From Nocardia carnea NBRC 14403 (lineage in GTDB: Bacteria > Actinomycetota > Actinomycetes > Mycobacteriales > Mycobacteriaceae), in NCBI RefSeq assembly GCF_000308515.1, contig NZ_BAFV01000120.1, positions 1 to 64,000 of the forward strand: DNA of 64,000 bases. The letters run 5' to 3'. The notes under the pieces were generated by a model. It was not told where the DNA came from. It saw nothing but the letters and a program-made list of their open reading frames with translations, and did no database searches. Made by a program: the position numbers and the translations under genes. Of this stretch, positions 36,379-44,513 are shown piece after piece. Every line of letters begins with the position of its first letter. Within the stretch, counting starts at the first letter, position 1.

Positions 36379-37977
36379 GTGCTCGTGCGGGACCGGGCGG
36401 TCGACCGGAAACGGTTGGCGGTCCTCGTATTCGGTGTTGTTGTGATCGTGCTGCTGGTGTTCGCCGGGATCGGAGCCGGCCGTTCACCGGCCCCGGATCT
36501 TCCGCTGACCGGTCTTCCGCCGGGCCCCGTCGGCGCCGCAGCATCGAAGGATCTGGCGCTGCGTGTGGATGCCGCCGGACACGATCCGCATGCCGTCGAG
36601 CTCACGGTGGACGGTTCCCCTGTCGCCGGCCGGATCGACGGCGATACCGTCGTCTACGAACCCGAAGGACTGTCCGACGGAGAGCACACCTTCACCGCCG
36701 AGATACCGCCCGGCGGGGTGACCGGCCGGCTGCGCGACGGCCCCGGCGCCGAAGTGACCTTCACCGTGGATACCACCGCCCCGGAATTGGAGGTGACACA
36801 ACCGGATACCGTCTCCTCCTACCGTGAACCGGTCACTGTGCGCGGACGGGCACCCGACGCGGAACAGGTCACGATCGGTGCGCATTCGGTGACCCCCGGG
36901 CCCGACGGCAGTTTCGTGAGCGAGCTGCCGCACAGCCCCGCCGGAGCGGAGGTGGTCGCGGTGGATGCGGCGGGTAACACCACCACACAGGCGCTCACCA
37001 CCGGTATCGATCTGCCACAGATGCGGGCCGTACATGTCACCGCGCACGCCTGGTCGTATGGACCGATGCGCGAAGCCATCCTTGATCTGGCCCGCCAGAA
37101 ACGCATCGATACGGTGCAACTCGATATCAAGGACGAGGACGGTGTCGTCGGTTACCCCTCGAAGGTGCCGCTGGCCCGCACGACCGGCGCCGCCCAGCCG
37201 ATCTACGAGGCGCGGGCGGCGCTGCGGCAACTGCACGATCTGGGGGTGCAGGTGGTCGGCCGGATCGTCGCGTTCCGCGATCCCACCCTCGCCGAATGGG
37301 CCTGGCATCACGGCCGCCCGGACTGGGTGGTGCAGAACCCGGCCCGGCAGCCGTACTCCAGCCACTACGGCGCGATCGCATTCACCAATTTCGCCCACCC
37401 CGAGGTCCGCGGTTACAACATCGCGCTCGCGGTCGAAGCTGCCGAACTGGGCTTCGACGGGATCATGTACGACTACGTCCGCCGACCCGACGGCAGGCTG
37501 TCGAGTATGCGCTTCCCCGGGCTGAAGGGTCCCGCCACCGAAGCCGTCGCCGGGTTCCTGGCGCAGAGCCGCGATCCGGTGCACGCGGCCGGCGCCCATC
37601 AGAGCGCCGCGGTCTACGGGATCGCCGCCACCCGGCCCGACCAGATCGCGCAGGATATCCGGCTGATCGCACCGCAGGTGGATTACGTCGCGCCGATGAT
37701 CTACCCCTCGCACTGGGGTCCGGGCGAATACGGTGTGGCGAATCCGAACGGGCAGCCGTTCGATATCGTCGCCGCCTCCCTGCGGGATTTCCAAACCGTG
37801 ACCAAAGGCACGGGGGCGACGGTGATCCCCTGGCTGCAGGATTTCAGTCTGGGCGTGAACTACGGGGATGCCCAGGTCAGGGCCCAGATCGATGCGACCT
37901 ACAAAACCGGGATAGACAGTTTCTTCCTGTGGAGTCCCAGCGTGGAATATCACGGCGGCGCACTCGACCCGAAATGA
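36379..37977 (+). CDS. DUF4015 putative glycoside hydrolase, membrane-anchored
   Basis: 532 residues from GTG (a second GTG two codons on is possible). N-terminal helix LAVLVFGVVVIVLLVFAGIG anchors it. Two Ig/Big-like beta domains follow (about 45-210, with VDTTAPELEVTQP), then the DUF4015 TIM-barrel-like domain (about 218-530). In it are VHVTAHAWSYG, DTVQLDIKDEDG, GFDGIMYDYVRRPDG, and VDYVAPMIYPSHWGPGEYG. The GH13-like DUF4015 family is suspected to cut surface polysaccharides; the acidic DIKDEDG and MYDYVRRPDG segments hold candidate catalytic residues. It is divergent from the polysaccharide deacetylase, suggesting joint glycan processing. Confidence 0.85.
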   Translation: MLVRDRAVDRKRLAVLVFGVVVIVLLVFAGIGAGRSPAPDLPLTGLPPGPVGAAASKDLALRVDAAGHDPHAVELTVDGSPVAGRIDGDTVVYEPEGLSDGEHTFTAEIPPGGVTGRLRDGPGAEVTFTVDTTAPELEVTQPDTVSSYREPVTVRGRAPDAEQVTIGAHSVTPGPDGSFVSELPHSPAGAEVVAVDAAGNTTTQALTTGIDLPQMRAVHVTAHAWSYGPMREAILDLARQKRIDTVQLDIKDEDGVVGYPSKVPLARTTGAAQPIYEARAALRQLHDLGVQVVGRIVAFRDPTLAEWAWHHGRPDWVVQNPARQPYSSHYGAIAFTNFAHPEVRGYNIALAVEAAELGFDGIMYDYVRRPDGRLSSMRFPGLKGPATEAVAGFLAQSRDPVHAAGAHQSAAVYGIAATRPDQIAQDIRLIAPQVDYVAPMIYPSHWGPGEYGVANPNGQPFDIVAASLRDFQTVTKGTGATVIPWLQDFSLGVNYGDAQVRAQIDATYKTGIDSFFLWSPSVEYHGGALDPK

Positions 37978-38080
37978 TCGCGTAACGCCGCGCACCCCCG
38001 CCGCGACGTCTCCGGTGACGTAACGGCCCGTCGGGGGGGCCAGTCCGTCCATTTATCAGTTCTGGAATGGAGCACGGGAC

Positions 38081-39856
38081 ATGGCTTTCCGAAGTAGCTG
38101 GATTCTGCGATCATCCCGCGGGTTCACCCGGCGATCCCGCGGCTGGTTCACCCAGCACCGCATCGCCGCGGCGATCGCCGCACCCGCCGCCCTGGGTGTG
38201 GTGGCCGCGGTGGCCGCCACCTATTCGGTGACCGCACCCTCGCAGCAGGCGGATACGCAACTGAAGGCGTCGGTTACCGAATGCCACGATATGGTCACCG
38301 TCTCGGTCGCGGGCCGCGGTGACACACCACGCGAAGGCACCACGAAACTGCTGGTCGACGCGCACGGCAACCCGCTGCCCGCGGCGCTGTCGGGCGATCA
38401 CCGCAGCGAATGGGTGGATCCGGTGGTCAACGCCCCCGCCGACGATGTGGACCCCGGCTCCTACGCCGCGGTCTATATCGCCTACCCGGCGGATATGGCC
38501 ACCTACGAGGATGCGGTCACCACCGGGGTCGCCAACACCCAGCAGGTGATGCGCGAGATCTCGCAGGCCTGCCCGGACACCCGGTTCGCCATCGTCGGGT
38601 ACAGCGAAGGCGCCGACGTGGTGCGCCGGGTCGCCATGGAGATCGGGCATCAGGAACAGCAGGACGGCGGTTACGCGATCGTCGACCCGGACAAGGTCAC
38701 GGGCGTGGTCATCCTCGCCGATTCCGGCCGCGCCCCCGGTGACGGCCCGTTCCCGGGCGCCGAGAACCCGCACGGCAACCCGGACGGGTTCGACCAGGCC
38801 TATCAGAACGGGAAGAACCCGGTCCCGGGCCAGGGCGCGCTCCCGGATACGGGCGGCGATTTCGGTTCGCTGAACGGGAAAATTGCCTCGTTCTGCTCCG
38901 ACGGCGATCTCACCTGCGCGGCGCCGGAGAACATCGCACTGCTGCAACTGGTGGTCAATGTGGCGCGGCAGATGAACGTCGACGCTCTCGAACGCGACGG
39001 GCTCACCCCGGCCACCGGGCAGGATGTCGCGGTCGTCCTGAGCCGGGTCGCGCTGCTCGCACTCGCCGATATCGAGTCACAGCCGAACTGGATGGCCAGT
39101 GACGAAACCTTCCTCGAGGTTCTGCTGCGGGTCTCCGAACCGGGCTACGAACCCGGCGCCACTCCCCCGGCCGGCGAGGAGCCCGCCGATTCCATCTCGA
39201 CCGGCGAGATGGCACCCCTGGCCTACCTGCCGCAGAAGGTACTCAACGAGATCATCGGGCTGATCGTGACGAATCAGAACACCATCCCCGTGATCCTGTC
39301 CGACCCTTACAACCTGACGCTGGGCCCCGACGCCACCGGCCACCACTTCGACTACTGGCGCGACGCCGACCCGGCCAACGGCAAACCACTGACCTCCGCC
39401 GAATATGCCGCGGCCTGGCTCACCCACCTGGCGAAGCAGGCCCAGGCGGGCGAACCGGTGAATACGAAATCCACCCCCACACCCGAAGACCTGGACGACG
39501 CCTACCGAGCGGCCGCGGAGACAACCACCGAACAGGCAGCCGAACCGACCGGCACCACTACAGCGGCACCGACCACGACGGGCACCGCCCCGACCACGAC
39601 CACGCCGGACGAGACCACCACCACACCGCCGGCGGGCGAGCAGACGACAGTGCCGCCCTCCTCGACAACGCAACCCCGGAGTTCGACAACTGTGCCCCCG
39701 AGTTCGGCAACCGTGCCTCCGAGCTCCGCGCCCGCACCGGAGGTCGCCGCTCCGCCCACGACCACGCCCACCACGACGGCGCCCCGGACCACCGAGCCCA
39801 CCACAGAAACACCCGCCCCGCCGGCCGGCGAGCCGGTCGCGCAAACCACGCGCTGA
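38081..39856 (+). CDS. Secreted cutinase-like esterase with Thr/Pro-rich tail
   Basis: 591 residues. A long basic signal region (FTRRSRGWFTQHRIAAAIAAPAALGVVAAVAATYSV, helix about 28-50) leads to a cutinase-family alpha/beta hydrolase with the nucleophile loop VGYSEGAD (Ser175) and PFPGAENPHG. A helical region of about 200 residues follows, with a conserved PE-PPE/cutinase-like C-terminal part. The last 80 residues are Thr/Pro/Ser-rich and may be glycosylated or embedded in the wall. Such Culp proteins hydrolyse lipid esters at the mycolata envelope. Confidence 0.85.
   Translation: MAFRSSWILRSSRGFTRRSRGWFTQHRIAAAIAAPAALGVVAAVAATYSVTAPSQQADTQLKASVTECHDMVTVSVAGRGDTPREGTTKLLVDAHGNPLPAALSGDHRSEWVDPVVNAPADDVDPGSYAAVYIAYPADMATYEDAVTTGVANTQQVMREISQACPDTRFAIVGYSEGADVVRRVAMEIGHQEQQDGGYAIVDPDKVTGVVILADSGRAPGDGPFPGAENPHGNPDGFDQAYQNGKNPVPGQGALPDTGGDFGSLNGKIASFCSDGDLTCAAPENIALLQLVVNVARQMNVDALERDGLTPATGQDVAVVLSRVALLALADIESQPNWMASDETFLEVLLRVSEPGYEPGATPPAGEEPADSISTGEMAPLAYLPQKVLNEIIGLIVTNQNTIPVILSDPYNLTLGPDATGHHFDYWRDADPANGKPLTSAEYAAAWLTHLAKQAQAGEPVNTKSTPTPEDLDDAYRAAAETTTEQAAEPTGTTTAAPTTTGTAPTTTTPDETTTTPPAGEQTTVPPSSTTQPRSSTTVPPSSATVPPSSAPAPEVAAPPTTTPTTTAPRTTEPTTETPAPPAGEPVAQTTR
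39640..39723 (+). repeat. Four in-phase 21-base repeats in the cutinase tail
   Basis: Units start at 39640, 39661, 39682 and 39703. The last two differ at four positions and encode SSTTVPP and SSATVPP. The array keeps the reading frame and encodes the wall-spanning type tail. Confidence 0.65.
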
Positions 39857-40034
39857 GCGACCGGACCGTCCGGTCGGAACCATCCGGGAAGCAGGCATCA
39901 GGTACGGGACCCGCTCGGTGCACCACCTGCGTCGTCTGTTTCGCGCCACGATGATCGCTGCCGAACACATCCCGAACGGGCATTCGGCACTTCGCGCCCT
40001 ATGGTGAACCGTGTAGAAGAGGGGAACGGTTGCA

Positions 40035-40151
40035 ATGGAACTCACCAAGGGCGCGAACACGCCGATCGAAGCCGCGGAAATCCTGGTTACGGGACTGACG
40101 GTGCGGAAAATGGTCGATCCCGGTAAACGATTCGTCCAGTCGAGTCGCTGA
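40035..40151 (+). pseudogene. Truncated TerD-like N-terminal fragment
   Basis: 38 codons: MELTKGANTPIEAAEILVTG then LTVRKMVDPGKRFVQSSR and a stop. The first 20 residues match the opening of TerD/TerA-type tellurium-stress proteins (xLxKGANxPI), which normally run on for 150 residues or more. GAGGGG and a TATGGT box upstream look intact. No continuation in any frame was found before the deaminase gene, so this is most likely a decayed remnant. Confidence 0.4.
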
Positions 40152-40228
40152 CCCTTGCTCCGAGATCCTCGCCGGAATCGCCGAGCGTTGCTCGCCGCCG
40201 CGGGTTCCCGATCCGCGAAGATACCCGT

Positions 40229-40720
40229 ATGACCGTCACCGCACAGGACCTGACCCATCTCCGCCGCTGCATCGACCTGGCCCGCGAGGCACTGGCCGCC
40301 GGCGACGAACCCTTCGGTTCCGTCCTGGTCGCCGCCGACGGCACGGTGCTGTTCGAGGACCGCAACCGCGTGAAGGACGGCGACGCCACCCAGCATCCGG
40401 AATTCGCGATCTCCCGGTGGGCCGCCGGGCACCTGTCCCCGGAAGAACGCGCCGCGGCCACCGTCTACACCTCCGGGGAGCACTGCCCGATGTGCTCCGC
40501 GAGCCACGGCTGGGTCGGGTTGGGGCGCATCGTCTACATCACCTCCAGCGCTCAGTTCAGGGCCTGGTTGCGCGAATGGGGTGTCCCCGCGGCCCCGGTC
40601 GCCTCGCTGCCGATCGGCGAGATCGTCCCGGGCGCGGTCACCGACGGGCCGGTCGAGGAACTGGTCGCGGAGGTCGAGGAGTTGTATCGCGCATGCTTCG
40701 CCGAGCGACCCTCGACCTGA
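40229..40720 (+). CDS. Nucleoside/guanine-type deaminase (CDA superfamily)
   Basis: 163 residues of the zinc-dependent cytidine-deaminase-like fold. The PCxxC half of the zinc site is present as HCPMCSASH (about 89-97). The first half is unusual: QHPEFAI (about 56-62) where most members read HAE. The Glu that shuttles protons is retained. DEPFGSVLVAADG matches guanine/tRNA-adenosine deaminase relatives. It deaminates a purine or pyrimidine substrate in the cytoplasm; which one is unknown. Confidence 0.8.
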   Translation: MTVTAQDLTHLRRCIDLAREALAAGDEPFGSVLVAADGTVLFEDRNRVKDGDATQHPEFAISRWAAGHLSPEERAAATVYTSGEHCPMCSASHGWVGLGRIVYITSSAQFRAWLREWGVPAAPVASLPIGEIVPGAVTDGPVEELVAEVEELYRACFAERPST

Positions 40721-41072
40721 TCCTGTCCCGAACCTCCGTAACCGCCCGCCTTATTCGTTCGCCGGCGGCGACTCCACTGCGCACTCGGATATCAGAGCGC
40801 GGAGCGCCAGGACCTGGACTGTGTCCACGCCCCGTCCGAGTTCCGAGTCGATCTCGAACTCGGACGGAGCAGCACCGCACTGCGCGTGACGCCGGCACCA
40901 CGTGGCTTCAGCGGGCCGCGTCCGGCGGGGCGGTGAACCGGCCGGTTGCCCATCGGCTTCCAAACCGGTAGTGGCGCAGATCGTGCATGACAAAATGGTG
41001 GGTAGAGGTCGACCACGCTCGATCCCGAATCCCGTGCGATTCACGGCGCACCTCGACCGAAAGGTACGACCG
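40721..41072. other. Gene-free stretch containing a long inverted repeat
   Basis: 352 bases between the deaminase and the oxygenase genes. Perfect 12-base arms CCGTCCGAGTTC (40832-40843) and GAACTCGGACGG (40856-40867) flank a 12-base loop. No T-run follows. A minus-strand frame crosses the repeat, but its composition and lack of a ribosome site argue against a gene. The AAAGG just before 41073 is the oxygenase ribosome site. Confidence 0.55.
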
Positions 41073-42389
41073 ATGCGGCTTCCGCATGACACCGATTCCT
41101 CGACGGGGCACCTGGCGGGCAACTTCGCCCCGGTCGACCGTGAAGTCACGGTGGACACCCTCCCGGTGACCGGGCGGATCCCGGCCGAACTCAACGGCCG
41201 GTACCTGCGCAACGGCCCCAACCCGCGCGACGGCTCGCCACACTGGTTCCTCGGCGAGGGCATGCTGCACGGGGTCCGGCTGCGCGACGGCAAGGCGGAG
41301 TGGTATCGCAATCGCTGGGTTCACACCACAGCATTCGAAGGCGACCCCACTCCCCTCTACGACCCCGCCACCGGCAACCGGAACCTGCACGTTGCCGGCG
41401 CCAATACGCATATTGTCGGGCACGCCGGGCATCTGCTGGCGCTCGTCGAATCGTCACTGCCCTGGGAAGTGAACCGCGAACTCGACACCCTCGGTGTCTA
41501 CGATTTCGGCGGCGCGCTGACCAATTCGATGACAGCGCACCCCAAGACCTGCCCCACCACCGGCGAACTCCATTTCTTCGGCTACGGCAGTCTCACCGCC
41601 CCGCACGTGCGCTACCACCGCGCCGATGCCGGCGGCACCCTCGTCGTCGACCAGCCCATCGACGTACCCGGCCTGACCATGATGCACGATTTCGCGATCA
41701 CCGAACGGTATGTCCTGTTCCTGGACCTGCCGGTGGTGTTCAGCCTCGAACTGGCCCGGCAGGGCACGATGCCCTACCGCTGGGACCCCGGTTACGGGGC
41801 GCGTATCGGCGTCTTGCGCCGCGCCGATCCGGCCGCCGGCGTGCGCTGGTTCGATATCGCGCCGTGCTACGTCTTCCACGTCGCGAACGCCTTCGATACC
41901 GACGGCGTGATCACGCTGCACGCAGTGCGTTACGAATCGATGTGGGTCGGTTCCAGTTCGGCCTTCGACGACCACGGCACCCTGCACGAATGGACGATCG
42001 ATCTCACCCGCGACCGGATCACCGAGCGGGCGCTGGACGACCGCAGTATCGAGTTCCCGCGAATCGACGACGCTTCCACCGGCCGGCCGCACTCGACCGT
42101 GTACGCCGTCGGGTCACATCACCTCACCGGCTACGATATGCACGCTGCGCAGCACCGGACACACGAATTCGGTACCGATGAGCCCGGCGAGGCCGTATTC
42201 GTGCCCTCGTCCACCGGTCCCGGATATCTGCTGTTGTTCGTGTTCCGCTCTAGAACCGCCACCAGCGATCTCGTGATTCTCGACGCCGGTGATCCGGCCG
42301 CTCCCCCGCTCGCGCAGGTCCATCTCGGTGTCCGTGTCCCCACCGGATTCCACGGCAACTGGTTCCCCGACACCGATCCCGCGAGGTGA
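41073..42389 (+). CDS. Carotenoid oxygenase family (9-cis-epoxycarotenoid dioxygenase-like) enzyme
   Basis: 438 residues, the full length of the seven-bladed propeller RPE65/CCO family. Opening motif GRYLRNGPNPRDG and the four iron-binding histidines are visible in their contexts: MTAHPKTC (about 153), MMHDFAI (about 203), YVFHVANAF (about 270) and GFHGNWFPD near the C-terminus. It cleaves a carotenoid or a stilbene-like aromatic alkene with O2. No carotenoid biosynthesis gene is nearby. The ATG at 41073 is chosen because the N-terminus then matches the family and AAAGG precedes it. Confidence 0.9.
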   Translation: MRLPHDTDSSTGHLAGNFAPVDREVTVDTLPVTGRIPAELNGRYLRNGPNPRDGSPHWFLGEGMLHGVRLRDGKAEWYRNRWVHTTAFEGDPTPLYDPATGNRNLHVAGANTHIVGHAGHLLALVESSLPWEVNRELDTLGVYDFGGALTNSMTAHPKTCPTTGELHFFGYGSLTAPHVRYHRADAGGTLVVDQPIDVPGLTMMHDFAITERYVLFLDLPVVFSLELARQGTMPYRWDPGYGARIGVLRRADPAAGVRWFDIAPCYVFHVANAFDTDGVITLHAVRYESMWVGSSSAFDDHGTLHEWTIDLTRDRITERALDDRSIEFPRIDDASTGRPHSTVYAVGSHHLTGYDMHAAQHRTHEFGTDEPGEAVFVPSSTGPGYLLLFVFRSRTATSDLVILDAGDPAAPPLAQVHLGVRVPTGFHGNWFPDTDPAR

Positions 42390-42421
42390 CGGCCCACCGA
42401 GCATCGGCCGTCCCGACAGGG

Positions 42422-43093
42422 TCATCGGCGAGCTGCCCCTGTTCGCGCTGTGCGCCCGTCAGGTCCGCGCAACCAGGCGATATGGCGACCGGATATGCCG
42501 GCGGTGCCGAGTAGTTCGAAGCCGGTCTCTGCGGCGAGCGCTCCGGCATGGTCGATGGCGGCCTCGGCCCACGGGAACCAATCGCCGGTCCGGGCGCGGG
42601 TTTCCAGCCGGATCTCCTGAACACTGACCCCTGTTCCAGGAGCCGCGAATTCAACGATGGCCACACCGTCCGGCCGGAGTAGCCGGGCGACCCGGCGCAG
42701 CATCCGATGGGGATCACCGCCGATTCCGATATTGCCGTCGGCGAGCAACGCGTAGTGCCAGCGGCCGTCCCCGGGCAGCGGGCCGAACACTTCGCGGGGA
42801 ACGGCGGGCGCCCCGCGGTGGCGAGTGACTGCGATGGCGGTCGGCGAAATATCCACGCCCAGTGCCATGACCCCGCGCCGGCAGAGTGTGGCGACCAGCC
42901 GGCCGGGGCCGCAACCCAGATCCACTGTGGGACCGTCGCAGCAGCCGACGAGGGCCGCGTCCACGCGCCGGTCGGCCGCGGTGACACGGACTCCGCCCAG
43001 CCAGCGGCGGGTCGGCAACCGGGTGCGGGCACCGTCGGCGGTGCGCACCCAGCAATCTTCTCCGGTGAGCGCGGGATCGAAATGGCCGATCAC
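42422..43093 (-). CDS. Class I SAM-dependent methyltransferase
   Basis: 223 residues from GTG at 43093, which overlaps the upstream stop by four bases (GTGA). SAM-binding motif I reads VDLGCGPGRLVATL (about 56-69) and motif II VDISPTAIAV. The middle has LLADGNIGIGGDPHRMLRRVARLLRPDGVAIVEF, as in small-molecule methyltransferases. Third gene of the GT2/DUF2064/methyltransferase operon; it presumably modifies the product of the glycosyltransferases. Confidence 0.85.
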   Translation of the reverse strand: MIGHFDPALTGEDCWVRTADGARTRLPTRRWLGGVRVTAADRRVDAALVGCCDGPTVDLGCGPGRLVATLCRRGVMALGVDISPTAIAVTRHRGAPAVPREVFGPLPGDGRWHYALLADGNIGIGGDPHRMLRRVARLLRPDGVAIVEFAAPGTGVSVQEIRLETRARTGDWFPWAEAAIDHAGALAAETGFELLGTAGISGRHIAWLRGPDGRTARTGAARR

Positions 43094-43731
43094 CGCGCGA
43101 CCCGCTCTCCGCCGAGCGCACGCACCTCCGCGGCGAACCGGCCGGTGCAGTCGGCGGCGACCGCCACCGCATCGGTGTAACGGTCCACATCGGTCAGCGT
43201 CGGGAGCGTGCCGATCCGGTAACCACTGTCCCGTAGGGCGTTCCGGGTGGCTTCTCCGGTGCGGCTGGTGGACATCGGTACGTCGGCGAGCAGCCGGGCG
43301 GCGCGCGGGTCGGTCAGCCCCAGCGCCCACCAGCCGCCGTCGGCGGCTAGTCCGGCGCGCGCGGCGTCGGCGTGCGCATTCGCCAGCCGTGTCCCGAATC
43401 CACTGCCCCGCTGCTTCTTGACATCGAAACCGGCTAGCGCACAGCCGATTTCGTCGCCCAACTCGGCCGTTCCGAGATCACCGGCGAAAGCGACCATCCG
43501 GGTAACGACCGGGCAGACACGCACCGCGTCGAGGGTGTCCAGCAACGCGGCGGCCGCCGGCCGCGCCGCCTGTACCGGTGTCAACGGGGGACACAATCTG
43601 GTTTTGGCGAATCCGGGGACCGGCGCCTTGGCGACGACCAGAACTGTCACGGGGATCAGCACACCGGGCGCTGCCTCGACCTCCGTTCGGGCTCGGGATT
43701 CCGGCCGCCTGCGTGGTCCCAGGGTGCTCAT
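43090..43731 (-). CDS. DUF2064 glycosyltransferase-like protein with a central deletion
   Basis: 213 residues. Family ends are clear: VTVLVVAKAPVPGFAKTRL near residue 28 and DGGWWALGLTDPRAARLL...PMSTSRTGEATRNAL...LTDVDRYTDA in the C-terminal half. Between ANAHADAARAG and LAADGGWW the usual 30-40 residues with the LIGMDTPQ-type motif are missing. That motif forms the nucleotide-sugar/metal site in GT-A-like DUF2064 proteins. The frame is intact, so this looks like an in-frame loss. It may be inactive or act as a partner of the adjacent GT2. Confidence 0.8.
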   Translation of the reverse strand: MSTLGPRRRPESRARTEVEAAPGVLIPVTVLVVAKAPVPGFAKTRLCPPLTPVQAARPAAAALLDTLDAVRVCPVVTRMVAFAGDLGTAELGDEIGCALAGFDVKKQRGSGFGTRLANAHADAARAGLAADGGWWALGLTDPRAARLLADVPMSTSRTGEATRNALRDSGYRIGTLPTLTDVDRYTDAVAVAADCTGRFAAEVRALGGERVAR

Positions 43732-44399
43732 CGCAGCACCCGCAGGAAGTCGCGGGTCGCGCGTAGCGATCCCAGGGCCGATCCGGAGATCTTCGATTCA
43801 CCGCCGGTCCGGGGCCGGTAACTGATATCTATTTCGCGGACGACCCAATCGGCCGCGGCCGCTCGGACCAGCAGCTCGAGGGGATATCCGTAACGGTCGT
43901 GCAGGTGTCCCAGCGATTCCAGCCGACCCCGCCGCGCCACCCGCATCGCGCCGATATCGTGTACGGGCAGCCCGTAGCGCCGGCGCAGCCGCCGGGCGAC
44001 GACACCGTTGCCGAGCCGGGTGTGCCATGGCCAGGCTCCTCGGGTGACGGGCCGCCGCCGGCCGACCGCGAGATCGGCGCCCGCGCGGACAGCTGCCACC
44101 AGTCCGGGCAGTTCACGGGGGTCCATCGACCCGTCCCCGTCGAGAACCGCCACGAATTCCGTACCGGCGGCGGCGATACCGGCTTGTACGGCGGCACCGT
44201 ATCCGGGCAATGTTTCGGTGACCACCCGCGCGCCGTGCTCGGTCGCGACGGTCGCGGTGGTATCGGTCGAGCTGTTGTCGACCACGATCGCACGGTAGCC
44301 GGCCGGGACCGCGGCCAGCACGCCGGGCAACGCTTCGGCTTCGTTGCGGCACGGAATCACGACGGTGACGCCGGCCGGTGCGCTGTCCTCTGTCGCCAT
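43728..44399 (-). CDS. Family 2 glycosyltransferase
   Basis: 223 residues. GT-A fold with VTVVIPCRNEAEALPGVL (about 11-28), VVDNSSTDTT, and the DGDGSMDP metal-binding DxD motif (about 87-94). GESKISGSALGSLRATRDFL at the end is typical of dolichyl-phosphate-mannose-synthase-like GT2 proteins that charge polyprenyl phosphate. Its product could feed the GT-C-type membrane protein encoded divergently at 44514. The ATG lies seven bases after TAGCGT, so the operon is probably leaderless. Confidence 0.9.
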   Translation of the reverse strand: MATEDSAPAGVTVVIPCRNEAEALPGVLAAVPAGYRAIVVDNSSTDTTATVATEHGARVVTETLPGYGAAVQAGIAAAGTEFVAVLDGDGSMDPRELPGLVAAVRAGADLAVGRRRPVTRGAWPWHTRLGNGVVARRLRRRYGLPVHDIGAMRVARRGRLESLGHLHDRYGYPLELLVRAAAADWVVREIDISYRPRTGGESKISGSALGSLRATRDFLRVLR

Positions 44400-44406
44400 G
44401 GCTGCC

Positions 44407-44412
44407 ACGCTA
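44407..44412 (-). promoter_or_regulatory. Leaderless-type -10 box for the GT2 operon
   Basis: TAGCGT on the minus strand, seven bases before the ATG at 44399. It faces away from the TAGGGT box at 44501, leaving 88 bases between them. Confidence 0.4.
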
Positions 44413-44500
44413 GGCCGGAATCGGCTCGAAACCTGTGACAAAACGATGACGTCGTATCGGTCCACCAGGTCGATCCGGTGTGACCGGCGAGGGCCGGGCC

Positions 44501-44506
44501 TAGGGT
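44501..44506 (+). promoter_or_regulatory. Leaderless-type -10 box for the GT-C-like gene
   Basis: TAGGGT followed by seven bases and the GTG at 44514. The matching layout on both sides suggests a symmetric divergent control region. Confidence 0.4.
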
Positions 44507-44513
44507 GGCCTCT

